In this document: positions 1 to 5,566 of the stretch, one piece after another
Layout: the number at the start of each line of letters is the position of its first letter
Position numbering within the stretch: the first letter of the stretch is position 1
NCBI GenBank assembly: GCA_900768675.1
Contig: CAAGDT010000147.1
Coordinates: forward strand, 1-11,751
Length of the DNA stretch: 11,751 bases
Reading direction: 5' to 3'
From: Oscillospiraceae bacterium
Lineage (GTDB): Bacteria > Bacillota > Clostridia > Oscillospirales > Ruminococcaceae
The notes under the pieces: model-generated
What the model was told of the DNA's origin: nothing
Seen by the model: the letters and a program-made list of their open reading frames with translations, nothing else
Database searches by the model: none
Position numbers and translations under genes: made by a program

Positions 1-153
1 GCCGCTGCAATCGCAACGGCTCTTAACCTTATACAATATTATTAAATTGTTTCAAATCGGCTCGATATAGAATAATTGAGGTCAAAGTGCGGTCAAAATC
101 TATGCCGAAGCCTTACAAACGGCTTTGTTATGCGGTTTGTTGAGGGGTTTGGT
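1..153. other. Intergenic region downstream of guaA, no supported gene
   Basis: No gene can be supported here. Bases 1-20 can fold into an imperfect hairpin (GCCG..CGGC with an inner TGC/GCA), and 108-112 pairs with 121-125 (AAGCC/GGCTT), but neither is followed by a T-tract on either strand. No convincing guaA terminator is therefore visible. One plus-strand frame is open from base 1 to a TAA at 43-45 and could be the tail of a gene entering from the left. It is too short to identify. Confidence 0.5.
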
Positions 154-1695
154 TTACTCCCACTCAATAGTAGCCGGCGGCTTACTAGTAATATCATAGC
201 AAATCCTGTTAATATTCTTAACCTCGTTAACAATCCTTACACTTGCCTTCTCCAGCACATCATAAGGAATCCTTGCAAAATCTGCAGTCATAAAGTCGGT
301 GGTTGTAACGCCTCTCAGCGCAAGGGTGTAGTCATAAGTCCTGTCGTCGCCCATAACGCCTACCGAGCGCATGTTGGTGAGCACCGCAAAGTACTGGTTT
401 ATGCTGCGGTCAAGTCCCGCTTTGGCAATCTCCTCACGGAAGATATAGTCTGCGTCCTGAAGGGTTTTAAGCTTGTCACGGGTAATTTCACCGATAATTC
501 TTATTGCAAGTCCGGGTCCGGGGAAGGGCTGGCGCCATACAAGATAGTCTGCAAGTCCAAGCTCCGTACCCAGCTTTCTTACCTCGTCCTTGAACAGAAG
601 CCTCAGCGGCTCAATAATCTCCTTGAAGTCAACGTAATCCGGAAGTCCGCCTACGTTGTGGTGGGATTTTATTACAGCAGCGTCTCCTGTTCCGCTTTCG
701 ATAACGTCGGGGTAGATAGTTCCCTGCACAAGAAAATCAACCTTACCGATTTTCTTTGCCTCTTCCTCAAAAACACGGATAAATTCCTCGCCGATAGTCT
801 TTCTCTTTGTCTCGGGGTCGCTTACACCCTCAAGCTTGCTGAGAAAACGTTCGGAGGCGTCAACTCTTATAAAGTTTACGTTCCAGTCCTTGAATGCAGC
901 CTCAACCTCGTCTCCCTCGTTCTTTCTCATAAAGCCGTGGTCAACGAAAACGCAGGTAAGCTGGTCGCCTACCGCCTTTGAGAGGAGAGCGCAGGCTACC
1001 GAGCTGTCAACGCCGCCTGAAAGGGCAAGCAGCACCTTTCCGTTTCCTACCTTTTCTCTTATTTGTGCAATAGCTGTCTGGGCGTAGTTCTTCATAGTCC
1101 AGTCGCCTTTACAGCCGCATATCTTTTTAAGGAAGTTGCCCAGCATATCGAAGCCGTGAACGGTGTGGTTTACCTCGGGGTGGAACTGAACGCCGTAAAG
1201 CTTTCTCTTTTCGTCAGCCATAGCTCCGTAGGGACACTTCTCGCTGTGTCCGATTGACTTGAAGCCCTCGGGAACTCTGGTTATGTAGTCGTTGTGGCTC
1301 ATCCATACCACCGAGGTTTCCTCAATTCCATCGAAAAGGGGAGAGGAGGTATCAACTGTACATTCCGTTCTTCCGTATTCGGAAAGGGAGGAGTCGTGGG
1401 CAGGCTCAATAAGCCCGTCCAGAGCGTAAACCATAAACTGTGCGCCGTAGCAGATACCGAGAACGGGAATACCCAGCTCAAGAATTTCCCTGTCCATTCT
1501 GGGTGAGTCGTCGAGATAAACGCTGTTGGGACCGCCGGTAAAGATAATGCCCTTAGGGTTTCTCGCCCTGATTTCGCTTATGGGGGTCTTGTAGGAAATG
1601 ACCTCGCAGTAGATGTTATGCTCTCTTACACGTCTGGCGATAAGCTGATTGTACTGACCGCCGAAGTCTATAACAAGAACAAGTTCGTTATCCAT
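154..1695 (-). CDS. guaA: GMP synthase (glutamine-hydrolysing)
   Basis: This enzyme makes GMP from XMP, ATP and glutamine in the cytoplasm, the last step of guanine nucleotide synthesis. The 513-residue length is typical. The N-terminal class I glutamine amidotransferase domain (about 1-190) shows the nucleophile in GICYGAQ at Cys82 and the His172/Glu174 pair in GVQFHPEVNH. The ATP pyrophosphatase domain follows, with the PP-loop SGGVDSS at 226-232. The C-terminal dimerisation domain ends in the family signature PATIEWE. The ATG at 1695 has an upstream AGAAAGG (1713-1707 on this strand) and a sigma-A promoter, so the start is secure. It is divergent from the lipoprotein gene. The predicted 5' leader is only about 30 nt, so there is no room for a purine riboswitch. 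All catalytic motifs are intact. Confidence 0.98.
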   Translation of the reverse strand: MDNELVLVIDFGGQYNQLIARRVREHNIYCEVISYKTPISEIRARNPKGIIFTGGPNSVYLDDSPRMDREILELGIPVLGICYGAQFMVYALDGLIEPAHDSSLSEYGRTECTVDTSSPLFDGIEETSVVWMSHNDYITRVPEGFKSIGHSEKCPYGAMADEKRKLYGVQFHPEVNHTVHGFDMLGNFLKKICGCKGDWTMKNYAQTAIAQIREKVGNGKVLLALSGGVDSSVACALLSKAVGDQLTCVFVDHGFMRKNEGDEVEAAFKDWNVNFIRVDASERFLSKLEGVSDPETKRKTIGEEFIRVFEEEAKKIGKVDFLVQGTIYPDVIESGTGDAAVIKSHHNVGGLPDYVDFKEIIEPLRLLFKDEVRKLGTELGLADYLVWRQPFPGPGLAIRIIGEITRDKLKTLQDADYIFREEIAKAGLDRSINQYFAVLTNMRSVGVMGDDRTYDYTLALRGVTTTDFMTADFARIPYDVLEKASVRIVNEVKNINRICYDITSKPPATIEWE

Positions 1696-1728
1696 AGAAA
1701 AAATTACCTTTCTTAAAGTGTTGCTATA

Positions 1729-1757
1729 ATTTTATCACAATTCCGAAAAAAATGCAA
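1729..1757 (-). promoter_or_regulatory. Sigma-A promoter of guaA
   Basis: On the minus strand TTGCAT (1757-1752) is separated by 17 bases from TAAAAT (1734-1729), a good housekeeping promoter. The expected start of transcription is near 1722, giving a leader of about 27 nt before the guaA ATG. Confidence 0.7.
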
Positions 1758-1835
1758 TAGACAAGCCGAAAATAGTTTCTTTTTTGGTGCAGGCAGTTCT
1801 TCCCGGGAATTTTTTGTTTTTTTCCGCCGTATTTA

Positions 1836-1864
1836 TTGACAGTAAAGCCGCAATATGCTAATAT
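1836..1864 (+). promoter_or_regulatory. Sigma-A promoter of the lipoprotein gene
   Basis: A perfect -35 TTGACA (1836-1841) is followed after 17 bases by TAATAT (1859-1864). A TGC just upstream (1856-1858) makes an extended -10. T-rich tracts at 1809-1823 lie immediately upstream and could act as an UP-like element. Confidence 0.72.
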
Positions 1865-1900
1865 ATAACAAATTAAAGCGATATTCAAGGAGGGATTATA

Positions 1901-4021
1901 ATGAAGAAAAAAAGCTTTTTGCAGATAGCGGCGCTGCTGCTTTCTGTTTCTCTTGCGGCAGGCTGCAGCCTTCCGAACATAGAGATAACTACCGTAACCA
2001 AGGAAACCGACGCCGCCGTGACTTCGGAAACAACATCTGAGCAGTCAGTAAGCGATACTGCCAACAAGGAAAAAATGCCCGAAGAAACCTCCGCTTCTTC
2101 CGGAGAGGGGGAGCAGAAGCCGGTTGAAATAACCGATATTACAAAGCCCTATGCTGACACGGAATTGCTCATTTACGAGCTGCCCGACAAAAAAGAGTAT
2201 TACGTTTTCGATTTACAGGGAAGCCTTGCCCTGCTGGATGATCTGGACGGTAATACTATGGCGTTGGATCTGACCACGGGAAAGATTGCCGAAAAGGAGA
2301 AACGGGAAGTAGGCGAAGATGATTGGGGCAGATACAGTACATCAATTGTTAACGGCTTCCCCTTTGAAACAGACAGCACTCTCGGAAAGATAACAATTTT
2401 TGACAGAAGCTTTCAGGTTATTTCTGAAAAGACCCTTTCGGAGCAGGGTGATTTGTACTGTAATGCAACAGGAAATTTCTTTACATGGTGCAAAGAGGGA
2501 AATATTTTCTGCTATGCGGAAATAGGCGAGGACGGCTCTGTTGAAACGGGAGAGGTTCCGGTAAAGCTTCCTGAGGGACAGGTGCTTTCCTATTGCGTTG
2601 ATATGATAAACGAAAATGAGTTTATCGTTTACTATTACGATTCTTCCGATTACGTTTCTACCTATTGCATACTGTACAGGGATACGGGAGAGGTTGTACC
2701 GATACGGGTTTCTGATACCGCCAATATCGCCTGCTCAGGCGGAAATATAATAATATCCGAATACGGAAATTCCGAGGTTGAGATTTTTAACCCGGAAAAT
2801 CCCGATGTAATAAAGACAGTAGTGGTTCCTGCAGGAGCAAACTTTATAATGTCGGACAGAAACGTAGAATCCTTTTATTTCTATACCGATAATGCTTCGG
2901 AAAAGGAAGGATACCGCTCCTTTTCAATATACCGCTATGACATTGAAAGCGGCAGACTTAACGGCACTCTGACAGCCGATGTTGAGGGCGATTACGCCTA
3001 CATATCAAAGGTAAGCGAGTACGGGGATTATGCTGTATTCAACGCAAGCGTAGGCAATTCGGGCGGGCTTCTTTTCTGGAAGCCCGAAGAGATTTCGGAG
3101 TCCTACGGCTATTCCGCAATTTCCGGAGATGGCTTGCCCAAGAAAAACTCAGACCTTGCGGCGAAAATAAAGGAAAAGTATTCAATAAACGTTTATTACG
3201 GTCAGGACGCAGTACGCTATTTCGATGGCTACGCAGTAGTTGCTGAATATGATGAAAAGCTTATAAACAACGCTCTTGTAATACTTGACGGATTTTTCGG
3301 AAAATTCCCCGAGGGCTTCTTTGCGGAGCTTATGGGAAATACGGCGGACTATAACGAAATCTGTATATACCTTACCGGAAAGATTGTTCCCGATTTGAAT
3401 GAAAGCCAGTCCATAAGCGACGCAGCAGCCTTTGTTACCACCGAGAATAATCGTCAGCTTATGGTAATGGACGTATCACAGAGTTATCTGCTGGAGAAAA
3501 ATACCGCCCACGAGTTCATGCACATAATAGAAAATGCAATCTGTGCAAAGTGCTTTGACGAGCAGGGAAACTGGATTGAGCTTGAACGCTTCAGCCGTTG
3601 GGGTATGCTTAATCCCGAGGATTTTGACTACTATTACAGCTACACCGACGAAAACGGCTTTACGATTAATTACAGCGGCTCGGAATATGGCGGAGATATG
3701 TATTACGACGGCTCCGGAATGGACGTAAATTCTGTTTATTTTGTTGACGGCTATTCTATGACCTATCCCCACGAGGACAGGGCGAGAATTTTCGAGAATA
3801 TTGCCACTACCGCACCCGACTCTCTCCCGTCTTATTTCAAGGGAACAGCTATGCAGCTGAAGACTGCCTACCTGTGCGCCTGCATAAGAGAAAGCTTCGA
3901 CTGCATAACCGATGATACGGTGCTGTTCTGGGAAAGCGGAATTAATCCGGAATATAACCTTGAATATTTCCGGAGCAATTACGATTTGGAAGCATACATG
4001 AATGAACACGCAGCAGGTTAA
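1901..4021 (+). CDS. Surface lipoprotein with HEFMH zinc-metalloprotease motif
   Basis: I do not recognise a named family. The 706-residue protein begins with a lipoprotein signal peptide: KKK, a hydrophobic run, and a lipobox LAAG-C with the lipidated Cys at residue 22. It should therefore be anchored on the outer face of the membrane. A Ser/Thr/Glu-rich linker follows to about residue 75. Residues about 75-410 look like repeated beta-strand segments, possibly a propeller, inferred from alternating aromatic/hydrophobic stretches. The C-terminal part (about 420-706) carries HEFMH at 537-541, matching the zinc metalloprotease HExxH pattern. A second acidic motif, HEDRARIFE (624-632), could supply a third zinc ligand as in gluzincins; that is inference. 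The start has an AAGGAGGG site at 1887-1894. The gene has its own promoter and terminator, so it is probably transcribed alone. The substrate is unknown. Confidence 0.88.
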   Translation: MKKKSFLQIAALLLSVSLAAGCSLPNIEITTVTKETDAAVTSETTSEQSVSDTANKEKMPEETSASSGEGEQKPVEITDITKPYADTELLIYELPDKKEYYVFDLQGSLALLDDLDGNTMALDLTTGKIAEKEKREVGEDDWGRYSTSIVNGFPFETDSTLGKITIFDRSFQVISEKTLSEQGDLYCNATGNFFTWCKEGNIFCYAEIGEDGSVETGEVPVKLPEGQVLSYCVDMINENEFIVYYYDSSDYVSTYCILYRDTGEVVPIRVSDTANIACSGGNIIISEYGNSEVEIFNPENPDVIKTVVVPAGANFIMSDRNVESFYFYTDNASEKEGYRSFSIYRYDIESGRLNGTLTADVEGDYAYISKVSEYGDYAVFNASVGNSGGLLFWKPEEISESYGYSAISGDGLPKKNSDLAAKIKEKYSINVYYGQDAVRYFDGYAVVAEYDEKLINNALVILDGFFGKFPEGFFAELMGNTADYNEICIYLTGKIVPDLNESQSISDAAAFVTTENNRQLMVMDVSQSYLLEKNTAHEFMHIIENAICAKCFDEQGNWIELERFSRWGMLNPEDFDYYYSYTDENGFTINYSGSEYGGDMYYDGSGMDVNSVYFVDGYSMTYPHEDRARIFENIATTAPDSLPSYFKGTAMQLKTAYLCACIRESFDCITDDTVLFWESGINPEYNLEYFRSNYDLEAYMNEHAAG

Positions 4022-4034
4022 TGAATATTTTTTG

Positions 4035-4071
4035 GGCAGTCCGGTTTATTCCGGGCTGCCTTTTTTCTTTT
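4035..4071 (+). terminator. Rho-independent terminator after the lipoprotein gene
   Basis: A 10-bp stem (4035-4044 with 4051-4060, one G-U pair) has a six-base loop TTTATT and is followed directly by TTTTTTCTTTT. It begins 13 bases after the lipoprotein stop codon and separates that gene from the yaaL-bofA operon. Confidence 0.95.
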
Positions 4072-4077
4072 CCGCAG

Positions 4078-4106
4078 GTTATAAAAATCCCTTGTCCGCA
4101 TATTAT
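4078..4106 (+). promoter_or_regulatory. Possible promoter of the yaaL-bofA operon (sigma-E-like or weak sigma-A)
   Basis: Between the terminator and the yaaL start, the best candidate is CATATTAT (4099-4106), with GTTATA (4078-4083) upstream. The first element matches six of eight bases of the B. subtilis mother-cell sigma-E -10 (CATACAAT), and the spacing of 15 is compatible. The embedded TATTAT would also serve as a sigma-A -10, but I see no good -35 for it. No better promoter is visible in this 60-base gap. Confidence 0.3.
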
Positions 4107-4135
4107 TTACAAAAGGAACAGGAGGTACAATCGCC

Positions 4136-4372
4136 ATGACGGACAAGACGGAAAACAGGGATATTTTAGAGGAGCTGAGCCTGCTTAAAGACAGGCTTGA
4201 AAAGAACGAGCAGCTATTCAATCTTGCTGAGGAGGAGGCGTTAATCGAGGCGCTTGTTTTTGAGCGGAAAGCGATTATGCTGCGGTACAGCGCCGCTATT
4301 GAAAAGGCGAAAAAGGGCGGAGCTTACGGGGAAGAGCTGTCCGGAAAGGGAGAGCTGAAATGGCGGAAATAA
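4136..4372 (+). CDS. yaaL: YaaL-like DUF2508 family protein
   Basis: This is a 78-residue soluble, charged, mostly helical protein of unknown biochemical role. The pattern of a helix with a central acidic/aliphatic segment (about 29-45, FNLAEEEALIEALVFE) followed by the helix RKAIMLRYSAAIEKAKKG matches DUF2508, the family of B. subtilis YaaL. B. subtilis yaaL lies directly upstream of bofA, and the next gene here is bofA-like, so position and sequence agree. An AGGAGGT site (4120-4126) sits nine bases before the ATG. The coding region overlaps the next gene by 13 bases, which suggests translational coupling. The C-terminal tail (about 60-78) is basic and glycine-rich and looks disordered. The assignment rests on remembered family pattern and synteny; the gene symbol is by that analogy. 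Confidence 0.75.
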   Translation: MTDKTENRDILEELSLLKDRLEKNEQLFNLAEEEALIEALVFERKAIMLRYSAAIEKAKKGGAYGEELSGKGELKWRK

Positions 4373-4596
4373 TTATACTTGCGGCAGCGGCGCTTCTTAT
4401 GATACATATTTATTCCCGCACCGAGTATCCGAAGCTTACCGCCTTTATAAATACCGTGGTTGGTATATCCTGTCTTTTCGGGGTGATGATACTGACCGGC
4501 GGACTTGGCAGGATAAATTACTACAATACCGCCCTTGCCGTTATTCTCGGCGCTCCCGGAGCAGCTCTTGCGGCGGTTATAGGATTTCTCGTGTAG
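4360..4596 (+). CDS. bofA: BofA-like inhibitor of pro-sigma-K processing
   Basis: This small membrane protein (78 residues; B. subtilis BofA has 87) has hydrophobic segments at about 3-17, 29-47 and 57-77. In B. subtilis, BofA sits in the outer forespore membrane with SpoIVFA and holds the SpoIVFB protease inactive until a forespore signal arrives. The C-terminal half aligns well with BofA: a GGLG turn (47-50), then IN at 52-53, TA at 57-58, and ILGAPG at 62-67 matching ILGIPG. From memory of B. subtilis BofA, Asn61 aligns with Asn53 here, Thr64 with Asn56, and Asn48 falls on a hydrophobic residue, so some residues implicated in inhibition differ. The gene follows yaaL, as in B. subtilis, but unlike there it shares an operon with the SpoIVFB-like protease. 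The ATG at 4360 has GGAAAGGGAG upstream and lies inside the end of yaaL. Confidence 0.78.
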   Translation: MAEIIILAAAALLMIHIYSRTEYPKLTAFINTVVGISCLFGVMILTGGLGRINYYNTALAVILGAPGAALAAVIGFLV

Positions 4597-4610
4597 GAAA
4601 GGAAGAAAAT

Positions 4611-4973
4611 ATGGCAGTTATAACAGGCAGAGTAATAAGCAGAAGCAGCGAAATAAGCGACCTCAGAGAAGTCAAAGCCGACGAAAGCGGCAGAGAATAT
4701 GCCCCGAAGCCGCAACCCACCGTAATTCCCCGTTTAATACAAAAGCAGCCGGAAGAAGTCCTGCCACAAAGGGAGGAGAGCCAGCCGCAAAAGGAAATAC
4801 GCTTCTTTACCGACCCGGTAAGAGTGCGCCGTGATAAGCTTGGTGCAGGCGCAGCAGTTATGGTGCAGCTCATCATATCCGCAGGAGCGGCGCTTGCGCT
4901 CTGGCTTTGCCTTAGCTTCGGCGGGGAAGAGCTGCGGGAGGCGCTTTGCGATGTGCTGAGGAAGTTCATTTGA
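4611..4973 (+). CDS. Single-pass membrane protein in SpoIVFA position
   Basis: This 120-residue protein has a polar, proline/glutamine/glutamate-rich N-terminal region (about 1-75), a basic stop (RVRRDK, 71-76), one membrane segment (about 80-102), and an 18-residue tail ending LRKFI. The charge pattern predicts a cytoplasmic N-terminus. This matches the topology of SpoIVFA up to and including its membrane segment, but SpoIVFA and related clostridial proteins continue into an extracytoplasmic LytM/M23-like domain that is absent here. Its place between bofA and the SpoIVFB-like gene is the main reason to suspect a SpoIVFA equivalent; sequence alone does not prove it. A ribosome site AAAGGA (4598-4603) precedes the ATG, and the stop overlaps the start of the protease gene by four bases. 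It could instead be an unrelated membrane anchor. Confidence 0.6.
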   Translation: MAVITGRVISRSSEISDLREVKADESGREYAPKPQPTVIPRLIQKQPEEVLPQREESQPQKEIRFFTDPVRVRRDKLGAGAAVMVQLIISAGAALALWLCLSFGGEELREALCDVLRKFI

Positions 4974-5527
4974 AAATCCGTGTGAAATTCTCCTTTCCCG
5001 CCGCCCTTTGCATAATGCTCTTAACCGACCGACAGGGAACCGCCCTTATGTGCCTTGCCGCCTGCCTGCTGCACGAGCTGGGGCATATCATTGTTATGCT
5101 TTTCGAGAGAAAGCCGCCCCGTGAAATCGAATTTTACGGCGGGGGAATACATATCTCCGACGGCGGCTGCGCTTCCGTCGCTGCCGCAGGAGCAGGCTGC
5201 GCCCTTAATCTTCTGCTTTTTGCCGCCTTTTATTTCCCGCCCTTTGCGGGAGAGAAAATGCGGCTTTTCGCGGTTATAAACCTGCTTCTGGCGGTTTTCA
5301 ACCTGCTGCCCTTAAAGGAGCTTGACGGGCATATCCTGCTTGAACGTGCCTTGTTGTGTGCATTTGCTCCCGAAAAGGCGGCGAGGGCGCTTGACGTATG
5401 CGAGAAAGTCCTGCTTATATTTATTGTTCCTGCGGCGGCAGTACTTGTTTTTTCGGGCTATATGAGCTTTTCTGCAATAATTTTTCTCTTTTATCTTCTG
5501 GCAGTTGATATTTTCGACAAAATGTAG
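4970..5527 (+). CDS. spoIVFB: SpoIVFB-like M50 site-2 metalloprotease
   Basis: This is an intramembrane zinc protease. In endospore formers SpoIVFB cuts the pro-sequence from pro-sigma-K. The 185-residue protein is almost wholly hydrophobic. The zinc motif HELGH lies at residues 35-39, followed by the FYGGGIHISDGG strand region. The second site-2-protease signature reads NLLPLKELDGH (about 111-121), with the Asp ligand at 119; the usual form ends DGG or DGR, so the His is slightly unusual. No C-terminal CBS domain is present; B. subtilis SpoIVFB has one and is longer (about 290 residues). I choose the TTG at 4970 as start: it has GAGGAAG (4958-4964) five bases upstream and overlaps the preceding TGA. 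The alternative TTG at 4946 adds eight residues without a good ribosome site. Synteny with the radical SAM/DUF2344 pair downstream supports a spoIVF-type locus. Its substrate here is not known. Confidence 0.83.
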   Translation: MKIRVKFSFPAALCIMLLTDRQGTALMCLAACLLHELGHIIVMLFERKPPREIEFYGGGIHISDGGCASVAAAGAGCALNLLLFAAFYFPPFAGEKMRLFAVINLLLAVFNLLPLKELDGHILLERALLCAFAPEKAARALDVCEKVLLIFIVPAAAVLVFSGYMSFSAIIFLFYLLAVDIFDKM

Positions 5528-5533
5528 TATAAT
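5505..5533 (+). promoter_or_regulatory. Sigma-A promoter of the radical SAM/DUF2344 pair
   Basis: TTGATA (5505-5510) and a perfect TATAAT (5528-5533) are separated by exactly 17 bases. The -35 and spacer lie inside the last codons of the M50 protease gene and the -10 starts one base after its stop. The downstream pair can therefore be expressed independently of the bofA operon. Confidence 0.82.
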
Positions 5534-5566
5534 TGAAACAATAGATGTAATGAAAGGTAATTTGAG

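Noticed and set aside
1..45. Possible C-terminal end of a gene entering from the left (Ala-rich frame ending TAA at 43-45)
   Set aside because: Only 14 codons are visible, other frames are open too, and the composition alone cannot decide.
108..125. Hairpin AAGCC/GGCTT downstream of guaA as a terminator
   Set aside because: The stem has only five pairs, and no T-tract follows on the minus strand.
76..981. A 301-codon open frame on the plus strand
   Set aside because: It lies antisense to guaA, whose catalytic motifs are complete in the minus frame. The antisense translation has no recognisable domain.
1696..1728. Purine riboswitch upstream of guaA
   Set aside because: The promoter lies too close to the start codon, leaving a leader of about 30 nt.
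1799..1823. Palindrome TTCCCGGGAA followed by T-rich sequence as a terminator
   Set aside because: The palindrome leaves no room for a loop beyond a three-pair stem, and no gene reads into it on the plus strand. It more likely forms AT-rich sequence upstream of the lipoprotein promoter.
3476..4009. A 177-codon open frame on the minus strand
   Set aside because: It is antisense to the metalloprotease-like end of the lipoprotein gene, has no credible ribosome site and shows no recognisable domain.
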